From contig CALJOM010000015.1 of assembly GCA_937981765.1 (NCBI GenBank), positions 1 through 35,080 on the forward strand: a DNA stretch of 35,080 bases, written 5' to 3'. Origin of the DNA: an uncultured Bacteroidales bacterium (lineage in GTDB: Bacteria; Bacteroidota; Bacteroidia; Bacteroidales; Salinivirgaceae). The number at the start of each line of letters is the position of its first letter. The stretch's first letter is position 1. Under the pieces are notes generated by a model that was not told where the DNA came from, did no database searches, and saw only the letters and a list, made by a program, of their open reading frames with translations. The translations under genes and the position numbers were made by a program. Below are positions 18,430 through 26,316 of the stretch, piece after piece.

Positions 18430-19731
18430 CTACCAACTAGTAGTAACTCTGTGCTGATATAGTTTATAGGTTTGTTCTTTGCCTTGAACATTGTAGAAAA
18501 TAAATCCATCAACAACTGGGGCTCTTTTGCTCGAATAGGTCTCCTTATTTAACTCACGTGGTAATTCAAAAATGGCAGTATGGTCGCCTTTCCCTATAAA
18601 TCGACGCTGCACATTCTCGAGTATAATCGGATCACCTTTAGAATAGTTCAAAACAATTCTGTCAACCATAAAACTACCTCCAAATTTATTCGAAAACGTA
18701 AACGAAATTGTTCCTTTTTTAACGGTGGTTTCGTCCATTTCTGTGGCGGTAATAATAATAGGAGCATGCATAAAAACCTCTACCTTACCTTCATTAATGT
18801 CAAAATAAAAGTCGTGGGTTGCTTTACCATAACGAAACTGATGTGTTACACGAATTAAATTCTTAGGATCTTCGTAACAATATTGTGCATCAAAACTAAT
18901 GCTCCACCCGGTTTGAATCGGCTCAATACCGGTAATAGTTGCACATTTAGTGGGATTTTGAACCGAAGGTTTTTTATTGGTAGTAACAGTTTGTTGTCCA
19001 ATTCTAAGTTCGTATTCAATGTTTCCTAATGTTCTTGAGATTGGGACTATATTTATTGATTTAATTCTACCCTTTAATTGATCTATACCAACCTCGGCCT
19101 TGGTTTTGCGATGGTCGATAAAACGTTGCGCCAGCCGCTCGAGGGTCTGAATATCCGACTCCATATCTTCCACAACCGTGGAGGTTTCAATTCTGGCTAA
19201 TATTTCATTCATCTGGTCGGTTAATTCGCGGTCGGCTTTTTCAAAAGCCATAACCAATTTTTTTAATTCCGTCTCGCTGAAAGGATATAATAAGTGGTAG
19301 TAAAACGTGATACTATTACCTGATTGAATTTTTTCCCACCAAAAATCCTCTGCTTTATTGATAGAAATGCCTTTTATAAAATCCATCTCGGCGGTTTTGG
19401 TTTGTGTTGTTTGCTCATAGCTTTGGAAAAAATTACTCACATTGGTTCCTAGCTGTTCTTTAGTAGTCATTTCGGTACTTACAGAAACATTTTCTGCTAC
19501 CGATCTAACAATATTTTCTTTTACCTTCAGGAGGGCATTTTCCTGCGATGCTTCTATGGTTGGTCCCGAACCGGTTACTATAATATAGCCTTTCTGGACA
19601 GAGTTTATCCACGCTGGTTTTTTCTTGTTGGCAGTTTCGAGTGTTTTGGTTTTTTGCGAGAACAAAGGTGTTGGTAAAGCTATTCCCAGAATTACCAAAA
19701 TTGAAACCAGGGTTGCTTTAAAATTTTTCAT
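18430..19731 (-). CDS. Exported protein with N-terminal LPP20/FlgT-like region
   Basis: This 433-residue protein starts with a signal peptide (MKNFKATLVSILVILGIALP...FSQ) and no lipobox Cys, so it is probably periplasmic or surface-located. Residues 35-150 (PAWINS, KGYIIVTGSGPTIEASQENALLKVKENIVRSVAEN, read in short pieces) match the pattern of LPP20/FlgT-N-type domains: a Trp-Ile start, a G-G strand, then a helix of Ala-rich repeats. A charged helical stretch follows at about 170-225, then a beta-rich C-terminal half that I cannot place. The neighbouring 192-residue lipoprotein has a similar LPP20-like helix, so the two genes probably work together. A terminator follows the stop codon. The function is unknown; the domain call is by pattern only. 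Confidence 0.6.
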   Translation of the reverse strand: MKNFKATLVSILVILGIALPTPLFSQKTKTLETANKKKPAWINSVQKGYIIVTGSGPTIEASQENALLKVKENIVRSVAENVSVSTEMTTKEQLGTNVSNFFQSYEQTTQTKTAEMDFIKGISINKAEDFWWEKIQSGNSITFYYHLLYPFSETELKKLVMAFEKADRELTDQMNEILARIETSTVVEDMESDIQTLERLAQRFIDHRKTKAEVGIDQLKGRIKSINIVPISRTLGNIEYELRIGQQTVTTNKKPSVQNPTKCATITGIEPIQTGWSISFDAQYCYEDPKNLIRVTHQFRYGKATHDFYFDINEGKVEVFMHAPIIITATEMDETTVKKGTISFTFSNKFGGSFMVDRIVLNYSKGDPIILENVQRRFIGKGDHTAIFELPRELNKETYSSKRAPVVDGFIFYNVQGKEQTYKLYQHRVTTSW

Positions 19732-19907
19732 AGTGTTAAGGATTAGGTGGATAAGTTTATGTAGATTGAATAGGATTTGCTAAACATAAAAAGATTTTTT
19801 TTGCCAGAGCGGCTTAAGTTTTGGTTAGCTGGTTAAGTTTTTGGTTTTTGTATCGTGAGTGCTAAACTTTGATAATAACTATATATAGGTGTCTTAATTT
19901 GAAAAAA

Positions 19908-19940
19908 AAAGTCGATACCCAATTGGTAGGTACCGACTTT
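19908..19940 (-). terminator. Intrinsic terminator of the LPP20-like lipoprotein gene
   Basis: AAAGTCGATACC pairs with GGTACCGACTTT with a single mismatch around a nine-base loop. On the minus strand it is followed by a run of T residues (the A run ending at 19910). The coding region on the same strand stops at 19951. Confidence 0.8.
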
Positions 19941-19950
19941 AATGATTTTA

Positions 19951-20529
19951 CTAACGACCTTGACGCTCGAGTTTTTCCATTTCTTCGTCAAACTTCTCTT
20001 TGAATTTCATTTGGTCGTATTTCAACTGCAGTTTTTGGTCTTTGCTTATACCTTTGTTTACTCCGTTGTAAATAGCATCTTTTGATACTTCAATAGCTAA
20101 ATAAGTCTCAAATTCACCTTTAGCATTTTTGCCGGTTTTTTCACAAATGATTGCAACTTCTACTAACGTCCGTTTAGTTACATCCCGAACCATTTGTTCG
20201 AAGCTTTGTTCAAACTCTTTTTTATCACCTACGTCGATTTCGTTAGTGTATTGCTCCGTTACGGCTTTAATGGTCGACTCAATCAACCCTGCCAAACGGG
20301 TTTTAGCATTCAAAAGAGCCTTGTCTTTCGAAGTTGCCATGTTCAAACTACTTCCCATTGCGGCAGCACGGAAGGTCATTGCATCGGAATAACCTTTGTC
20401 CTGGCAAGGAACTTTAATTTCCTTAAAGTCTCCACCGTCGGCGGTAGTTACTTTAGGCTTACAGCTAACCATCCCCATTACTGAGGCGGCCAGTAGAACT
20501 GCAAATAATCCGTTAAACTTCATTTTCAT
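19951..20529 (-). CDS. LPP20-like lipoprotein
   Basis: The 192-residue product has a lipoprotein signal peptide with the lipobox Cys near residue 23 (MVSCKPK). After it come a GYSDAMTFRAAAMGSSLNMA segment and Ala/Lys-rich helices (KDKALLNAKTRLAGLIES), which fit the LPP20 lipoprotein family. The end is a highly charged helix (KFKEKFDEEMEKLERQ), probably a coiled coil. It should sit in the inner leaflet of the outer membrane or on the surface. Two ATGs (20529 and 20523) are possible; the first was kept. It is flanked by a related exported protein downstream and an unrecognised one upstream, all on the same strand, each with its own spacing above 140 bases. Confidence 0.7.
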   Translation of the reverse strand: MKMKFNGLFAVLLAASVMGMVSCKPKVTTADGGDFKEIKVPCQDKGYSDAMTFRAAAMGSSLNMATSKDKALLNAKTRLAGLIESTIKAVTEQYTNEIDVGDKKEFEQSFEQMVRDVTKRTLVEVAIICEKTGKNAKGEFETYLAIEVSKDAIYNGVNKGISKDQKLQLKYDQMKFKEKFDEEMEKLERQGR

Positions 20530-20677
20530 AACTAATTAATTTAAGGTTTCACAAAAGCAAATTTCAGTATAAAAAATATCGCTTGCAACTATTTTCATGT
20601 TAACGATTTACTAATTTTTAAGCCATATGCTATTCTTTATGAAGCATTCTTAACGCTAAATATACATTATCAATCAC

Positions 20678-21682
20678 TTAGGGACGATAATAATTTTGCA
20701 AACTTTTTTGAAAAACCTGCTGGTTTATTTCATTTATGTTATAAATAACCGCCAATATTTTCTCTCTGCGTAAGCTCGCTTCTGACTCATCGATTGTATC
20801 GTAATCCTGGAAAACTATTTTCTCTACACGGTAGCCCGATTCATCAAGGCTCATTGCTACTGCAGCATTAAAATCCTCAAAGATGATAACTGTGGGCAAT
20901 TGATTAACCGAATATCGGGTTATCGCAGCCATGACACTATTGCTTATATACTTTATCTGAACTTCTCCCAAATAGTTTGAGGCAATCAATAATCGGATAA
21001 GGTCTATTTTGGCTTTCTCCTTCAACAACTTTTTTTCCACCAATTGTTGATACTTTTTATCGTTGGTTTGAAGAAAAAACTCAATAAAATCTTGTGGTAT
21101 TCCTTGCAAATCGCGTAATTCGCCATTTTTAAGCTTTATTTTGTATTCCTTGATTGCCTCTTTCTGAGTAATTGGTGCGTAATGTGTCCATTTTCGTGTA
21201 CGTTTGTACGATTCGGTCATAGGCTTTGGCTTCCATTTAGTTTCCGGTCTTTTCATAAGGGGAGAATCAAGCCTCAAAGAGCCGGTTTCCAACGCATACA
21301 ATAAACAATTAACAAAATGAACATAACCGCCACCAACCTGATAATGAATTGCCGACCAAAGTGTAGTATGTTTTGGTTTTTGTGACTGGCTGAGTGCGGT
21401 ATCGCGGAGTTCACGCTCTTTGAGTTGTTGGATAAACGTCTGGCCAAGTCCTACCGGAAAATAAACCACCTGTTTGTCGGAAGTAGGTGCTTTCGACTTC
21501 GCGCGAAAAAGTTCGTTAACGTTAAAAACATAATTCGAATCGTTAGAAAGCTTTAACCGCACACCAAAACCTTTCTCCCAGATCATATCAGTTATTTCCG
21601 GAGAAATAGTTCTTTGGCTGAAAGCATTAATGGATATTGTTATTAAAATTATTGTAGGAAAAAACAATCTCATGGATACCAT
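20678..21682 (-). CDS. Exported protein of unknown function
   Basis: I do not recognise this 334-residue protein. It begins with a signal peptide (MRLFFPTIILITISINAFSQ, if ATG 21673 is used; ATG 21682 adds three residues). The rest is mixed alpha/beta and rich in Lys and Gln, without a second membrane segment or obvious catalytic motif. There is a GGGYVHFVN stretch near 120 and a C-terminal part (about 265-334) with alternating strands and helices (PTVIIFEDFNAAVAMSLDESG). It lies upstream of two LPP20-like genes on the same strand, with a possible promoter box in front, so an envelope role is plausible but unproven. Confidence 0.6.
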   Translation of the reverse strand: MVSMRLFFPTIILITISINAFSQRTISPEITDMIWEKGFGVRLKLSNDSNYVFNVNELFRAKSKAPTSDKQVVYFPVGLGQTFIQQLKERELRDTALSQSQKPKHTTLWSAIHYQVGGGYVHFVNCLLYALETGSLRLDSPLMKRPETKWKPKPMTESYKRTRKWTHYAPITQKEAIKEYKIKLKNGELRDLQGIPQDFIEFFLQTNDKKYQQLVEKKLLKEKAKIDLIRLLIASNYLGEVQIKYISNSVMAAITRYSVNQLPTVIIFEDFNAAVAMSLDESGYRVEKIVFQDYDTIDESEASLRREKILAVIYNINEINQQVFQKSLQNYYRP

Positions 21683-21704
21683 GCCCTAACTTCTTTTAGC
21701 TCTC

Positions 21705-21712
21705 CAAATATA
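21705..21712 (-). promoter_or_regulatory. Candidate -7 promoter box before the unknown exported protein
   Basis: On the minus strand these bases read TATATTTG, an exact fit to the Bacteroidota TAnnTTTG box, 22 bases before the start codon at 21682. No exact TTG lies at the usual distance upstream, so support is partial. Confidence 0.4.
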
Positions 21713-21925
21713 GTTTTTTTTTCATAGCCGCAGCTTAATTTATGGTTAAAATTTATTTTGGTAGTTTTTGAACCTACTTAGACATGTCTATTCCCTGATT
21801 TTTAAATACATAGTACTTGTCCTTTTACAAGAATGTTTGAATAAGATTGTTACTATTAGCAAATTTTGTAACTTTTACATTATCAAATTCGTTTTACTTG
21901 TAGCAACCTTAATTTTTCTGCCGCT

Positions 21926-23191
21926 ATGAAAACAACATCATACCAAAAAAAACTTCAGGTTACTCTGTTCCTGCTTGCTTTTGGGATAATTTCCTTTGGG
22001 CAATCCGCCGACCTGATAACATTAAATGGGAAAATCATTGATGCCAAAACAAAGGCATTAATCTACTATGCAACCATTTCGGTGCCTGGCACCAACATCG
22101 CTACCGTTTCTAACAGCGAAGGTGAGTTTACCATAAAGTTCCCTAAATCGCTAAATTTAGATGAAATTGAAATTTCTCACATTAGCTATGGTGTTCGTAA
22201 AATACCTGTAAGCATGTTTAACGGGGCAACCACAGTAGTAGCCCTTGAACCAACTTCCATTACCCTGAAAGAAGTAACCGTAAGTGGGTTGTCGGCCAAA
22301 GACATTGTAAAAGAGGCAATAGCAAGAATCCCTCAGAACTATCCTTCACAACCGATAATGATGACTGGTTTTTACCGAGAATCGATAAAACAGCGCTGGA
22401 ACTACATTTCGATTTCTGAAGCGGTGTTAGATATTTACAAAACTCAATACCGCCAAACTGGAGAAAGCGACAGAATTAAACTGATAAAAGCCCGACAGGG
22501 AATTAATGTTAAGAAAGCAGACACCTTAGGGGTAAAATTTCAAGGTGGTCCAAACATCTCTTTGATGCTCGACGTAGCGAAATATCCGCACTATCTTTTT
22601 TACGACCTGCAGTTGAACTATTACGATTTTTTCATCCTAGATGTAATATCTATCGATAACCAAACCCAATACGTTATTGCATTTAAGCAACTTTCCGACA
22701 TTATCGACCCACTCTATCAGGGGAAACTTTATATCGATGCCGAAAATTTTGCAATTACCCATGCTCAGTTTTCACTTAACTTGGAAAATCCCTTAAGAGC
22801 TGAAGCATTGTTTGTACGCAAAAAACCGCTGGGAGTTAGGGTTATACCAATTTCCACCCTGTATGTGGTTAACTATACGCGGCAAGAAGGTAAATACTAT
22901 TTTAGCTACGCCCGCAACGAGTTGGTTTTCAAAACTATATGGAATCGAAGATTGTTTAACTCAAAATATCATATTGTAGCTGAGTTGGCTATTACCGACC
23001 GTGACGAAAAAAACATAGTCAAATTTCAGAAATCGGAAACGTTTCGTTCCACCGATATACTTGCAGATGCTGCTAATGCATTTTCCGATAACAACTTTTG
23101 GGGAGAAGAGAATATAATTAAACCCGAAGAGGACATAGAAAAAGCTATACAACATTACGGACGTAAACTAAAACGGAATAGCAAGGAATAA
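21926..23191 (+). CDS. Exported protein with carboxypeptidase-regulatory-like domain
   Basis: The protein has 421 residues and a signal peptide (LFLLAFGIISFGQ). Residues 30-105 form a CarboxypepD_reg-like beta domain (LNGKIIDAKTKALIYYATIS, GTNIATVSNSEGEF), a common N-terminal extension of Bacteroidota envelope proteins. The rest, about 120-395, belongs to a recurrent but uncharacterised type with an MTGFYRES motif and a beta-rich pattern (YQGKLYIDAENFAITHAQFS) recalling DUF5686-like or outer-membrane-associated proteins. The end is a charged helix. It stands alone on this strand, ends at a strong terminator and faces a TonB-dependent receptor. The exact role is unknown. Confidence 0.7.
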   Translation: MKTTSYQKKLQVTLFLLAFGIISFGQSADLITLNGKIIDAKTKALIYYATISVPGTNIATVSNSEGEFTIKFPKSLNLDEIEISHISYGVRKIPVSMFNGATTVVALEPTSITLKEVTVSGLSAKDIVKEAIARIPQNYPSQPIMMTGFYRESIKQRWNYISISEAVLDIYKTQYRQTGESDRIKLIKARQGINVKKADTLGVKFQGGPNISLMLDVAKYPHYLFYDLQLNYYDFFILDVISIDNQTQYVIAFKQLSDIIDPLYQGKLYIDAENFAITHAQFSLNLENPLRAEALFVRKKPLGVRVIPISTLYVVNYTRQEGKYYFSYARNELVFKTIWNRRLFNSKYHIVAELAITDRDEKNIVKFQKSETFRSTDILADAANAFSDNNFWGEENIIKPEEDIEKAIQHYGRKLKRNSKE

Positions 23192-23222
23192 AAAATCCCC
23201 TCCTGGATGGAGGGGATTTTTA
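23190..23222. terminator. Bidirectional terminator with perfect 13-bp stem
   Basis: AAAAATCCCCTCC (23191-23203) and GGAGGGGATTTTT (23209-23221) are exact inverted repeats around a five-base loop. U tails form on both strands. It serves the gene ending at 23191 (+), whose stop codon it touches, and the receptor gene ending at 23226 (-). Confidence 0.92.
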
Positions 23223-23225
23223 TTT

Positions 23226-25424
23226 CTAAAACCTAAATTTAAGACCTCCGTAGACTTTAATTAATGATTGTGGCGCTCTAGGTTGGATCCAGATGGATTC
23301 CCCATACGGTGCAGCTCCATAGTGTTTAGTATTCAGCATATTGTCAATAGCCAATGTTGCTGCTAGATTGGAGGTAAGGTTATATCCTGCATTCAAGTAC
23401 AGAATTGTTGCCCCGGGGATTGTTTGGCCTCCTCCATAAAGAGAATTCGTTGGTGCTGTCCAGATATCTCCATAATAACGGACGGTTAGCGAGGCAAAGA
23501 ACTTTTTATACTGGTAGGTTAAATTTGTATTTAATTTGTGTTGAGACACCTTAGGAAGTTTAGAATCGTATTCTTCTTTGTCTAAACCATCTGTAAAACT
23601 ATAACCAACAGAAAATAACAAACCTCGCAATTGGCAAGTAAGATCTAATTCAAAACCTTGGGAATAAATGGCTCCTAAATTTCCATTAATCTCAACAAAA
23701 CCGGTATTAGGTAATTCACCAATAAGAAGACGTAAGGGGTTATAATAAGGATAGTTGTTTGGCTGATCCCCGGCAGGAATGGGTCGTATAATATCGGTCA
23801 TGTCGTTTCGAAAGATACTTGCACGTAGCGATAACGATTTTGTTGGGAAATAGATACCGCTCACTTCGTAAGATCGTAGTTTCTCTGGTTTAATATTTAA
23901 ATTAGGAATGTGCATTGCATAGGGATTAGCCCAATTTTCCCAACGGTAGTAATTTGAAGGGGCAATAAATGCAGTACCAACCAACGCTTTGAATGTTAAT
24001 TTTTCTGTGGTCTTAAAAATAACTCCCACACGAGGATTAAATGTTTCCTTGTAGATGCTGTTGTAATCAAAACGACCACCTAACGTAATCGATAACTTTT
24101 CAAACGGAGAATATTGTGCCTGGACATAAGCCCCAAAATTCTTATAATTTCGCTTACCAAATACTGAATCGGTAAGCCCTATCATTCCAAAGGTATATCC
24201 GTTTGTATCTACGAACTGACTAAGATCATCCTCTAGTAAACCATCCAAGGCAAAAGGATGTTGAAGATTCTTTGTTTTAGGGAAAGAAATCACATTATCG
24301 GCTGTTAACCCTGCAATAAAATTCAATTTTTCGTTCACCATCCAATCCGATTTGATTCCCAATTGGAGATATCCTGAATATCCATATTTGTATCCTGGGG
24401 CAGCAGAATCCAGTAGGTTATCATTGTTTGTATCGATGGGAATAAAAAAGTTCGAGGCGGGATTAATCTCGTAATCTCCTAATGTTACCAACGTTTCAAG
24501 ATTGAAATTTTCATTTTTTATCAGGTCGTAAATGCCATAAATATGACGTATATCCTGACCCCAAACATTATTTCTAACATAGGCGTAATTGCTGGGTATG
24601 GCTGATGGGGCATTGGATTCAAGTTGATGCTGCCAATCGAATCCCAATAAAAATTTTTTGTATCGTATCTTACCCAACAAATTCCAGTTTTTAATTGGGT
24701 AAACTTTATCCAACTGCCCAAGTCGCCCGGTATAAGTGTTTACAGTACCATAATCTAACGAATCAGTATAGTACTTATGGTAGGGGAAATCGTACCCGTT
24801 ATAAATTCTTCCAAATAACAAAATATCGGTTGTTTCGTCAATCTTTTTCCCAAAACTTAAATGTCCATCAATAGCTTGGGTAGAAATATAACCAATACTT
24901 CCCGAGTAGCCATCAATGTCGCTACCATCTTTGGTAATCAGATTTATCACTCCAGCATAGGCATCTGCACCGTATAAAGCAGAAGCAGGACCATAGACTA
25001 TCTCAATTCGTTTGTATATTGATAAAGGAATGTTATGCCCAAAAATAAAACGTTCGCCCGTAATTGGATTTTGGCGCTGGCCGTCTTGCAAAACCAGAAT
25101 TTTCTGATTCCCCTCAACACCACGCATTGTTACCAAAGTTTTTACCTCCCCTTGTACGTCATAAGATACATCCACTCCGGTTAAAGCCCTAAACATATCT
25201 TTTAGGTCTCTCCAACCAAACTGTTCTATCTGGGCAGCGGAAAAGCTTATAACCGTAGCAGGTGCGTCGGAAATTTTTTGCGCCCGTTTCGATGCAGTTG
25301 TAATTTCAACATTCATCAATTCTTCCAGCGACATTGAAAAAATGTCTTTCTCTTCGATAGGTTGCCCATATGTCTCATAGACAAGGACTAAAGAAACCAC
25401 CATTAATAATTTGCTGATTTTCAT
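23226..25424 (-). CDS. TonB-dependent outer-membrane receptor (not SusC-type)
   Basis: This is an outer-membrane beta-barrel of 732 residues that imports a ligand using TonB energy. I chose the ATG at 25424, in front of a signal peptide (MKISKLLMVVSLVLVYETYG); an upstream start at 25478 adds an unlikely tail. After a short linker (SLEELMNVEITTASKRAQK) comes the plug domain at about 45-160, with TMRGVEGNQKILVLQDGQR and RIEIVYGPASALYGADAYAG. The barrel follows and ends in an aromatic residue (GLKFRF), as required for BAM insertion. There is no SusC-type N-terminal carboxypeptidase-like domain and no SusD gene nearby, so it more likely imports a cofactor, metal chelate or small molecule than a glycan. 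The ligand cannot be read from the sequence. Confidence 0.9.
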   Translation of the reverse strand: MKISKLLMVVSLVLVYETYGQPIEEKDIFSMSLEELMNVEITTASKRAQKISDAPATVISFSAAQIEQFGWRDLKDMFRALTGVDVSYDVQGEVKTLVTMRGVEGNQKILVLQDGQRQNPITGERFIFGHNIPLSIYKRIEIVYGPASALYGADAYAGVINLITKDGSDIDGYSGSIGYISTQAIDGHLSFGKKIDETTDILLFGRIYNGYDFPYHKYYTDSLDYGTVNTYTGRLGQLDKVYPIKNWNLLGKIRYKKFLLGFDWQHQLESNAPSAIPSNYAYVRNNVWGQDIRHIYGIYDLIKNENFNLETLVTLGDYEINPASNFFIPIDTNNDNLLDSAAPGYKYGYSGYLQLGIKSDWMVNEKLNFIAGLTADNVISFPKTKNLQHPFALDGLLEDDLSQFVDTNGYTFGMIGLTDSVFGKRNYKNFGAYVQAQYSPFEKLSITLGGRFDYNSIYKETFNPRVGVIFKTTEKLTFKALVGTAFIAPSNYYRWENWANPYAMHIPNLNIKPEKLRSYEVSGIYFPTKSLSLRASIFRNDMTDIIRPIPAGDQPNNYPYYNPLRLLIGELPNTGFVEINGNLGAIYSQGFELDLTCQLRGLLFSVGYSFTDGLDKEEYDSKLPKVSQHKLNTNLTYQYKKFFASLTVRYYGDIWTAPTNSLYGGGQTIPGATILYLNAGYNLTSNLAATLAIDNMLNTKHYGAAPYGESIWIQPRAPQSLIKVYGGLKFRF

Positions 25425-25445
25425 AGGTTTCGTGTTTTGGTCATT

Positions 25446-25479
25446 CAAATTTATTTCAAATTTTAACAATTTCGACAAA
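25446..25479 (-). promoter_or_regulatory. Candidate promoter of the TonB-dependent receptor
   Basis: On the minus strand TTTG (25479-25476) is followed after 22 bases by TAAATTTG (25453-25446), matching the Bacteroidota -33/-7 pattern with slightly long spacing. The start codon lies 21 bases downstream. This also supports the start at 25424. Confidence 0.45.
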
Positions 25480-25564
25480 AATCACTAAAATTTTATCGCA
25501 TAGCAAGAAACTCACATGTTAACTTGGTAATTTATGCGTGCCCGACTTATTGGAAGAATAATGC

Positions 25565-25572
25565 TATCTTTG
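25565..25572 (+). promoter_or_regulatory. Candidate -7 box for the membrane protein/ABC-F gene pair
   Basis: TATCTTTG fits TAnnTTTG exactly and lies 21 bases before the ATG at 25594. No well-placed TTG was found upstream. Confidence 0.5.
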
Positions 25573-25593
25573 TCAGAAAATTTAAACTAAATT

Positions 25594-26301
25594 ATGTTCA
25601 TTATGCTGAACCGCAACGACCTTATCTTTATAGCAGGCTGCATTGCCTTTTTTTCTCCCTTTTTCTTTTCGGAAACAATATACCATTGGTATCTCGATAT
25701 CAACGATCAGCATGGGATGATTATGTCGTTCATAAAATTTGCCGTTTTGGCAACCCTAGGCGAAGTAATAGGTCTTCGAATACGCACGGGCAACTATAAT
25801 CAACCCGGATTTGGAATTCTACCCCGAGCTCTGGTTTGGGGAATTTTGGGCTTGACCATTAAGATGGCCTTTGTAATTTTCGGGAAAGGGACTCCTTTAT
25901 TTCTTGAATATATGGGGGTTGAAGGCGCAACCAAAATTTTATCGCAAGAATTTTCTATGGCAAAAATAGGAGTGGCCTTTGCAATTTCAGTTGCCATGAA
26001 TCTCATTTATGCCCCCGTTATGATGACCCTACACAAAATCACCGATACACATATCGTACAAAACGGCGGCACACTCGAAGGCCTTTTCAAACCCATTCAG
26101 TTCAAAAAAATTTTTGTTGAACTAAACTGGGAGGTACAATGGACTTTTGTTTTCAAAAAAACAATTCCATTTTTTTGGATTCCGGCCCACACTATAACAT
26201 TTTTACTGCCTGAAGGATTTCAGGTGCTATTTGCCGCACTGCTCGGAATAGCCTTAGGCGTAATTCTGGCTATTGCGGCACAAATGAGTAAGGGTAAATA
26301 A
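25594..26301 (+). CDS. Small polytopic membrane protein, weakly Mpv17-like
   Basis: This 235-residue protein has about four hydrophobic segments: residues 9-30, 45-60 plus 78-96, 122-142 and 205-228. It holds short soluble loops and no enzyme motif that I know. The C-terminal stretch FFWIPAHTITFLLP then FQVLFAALLG recalls the WxPxxxxxNFxxxP...RV pattern at the end of Mpv17/PMP22 proteins, but the key Asn and Arg are not kept, so the link is tentative. The gene starts after a good -7 box, and its stop lies 15 bases before the ABC-F gene, so they are probably cotranscribed. ATG 25603 is an alternative start. Confidence 0.65.
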   Translation: MFIMLNRNDLIFIAGCIAFFSPFFFSETIYHWYLDINDQHGMIMSFIKFAVLATLGEVIGLRIRTGNYNQPGFGILPRALVWGILGLTIKMAFVIFGKGTPLFLEYMGVEGATKILSQEFSMAKIGVAFAISVAMNLIYAPVMMTLHKITDTHIVQNGGTLEGLFKPIQFKKIFVELNWEVQWTFVFKKTIPFFWIPAHTITFLLPEGFQVLFAALLGIALGVILAIAAQMSKGK

Positions 26302-26316
26302 ACATTCCACCAAAAA

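Noticed and set aside
23226..25424. TonB-dependent receptor as the importer (SusC) for the glucan operon
   Set aside because: It lacks the SusC-type N-terminal extension and a SusD partner, lies 5 kb away behind unrelated genes, and its plug resembles cofactor or metal receptors.
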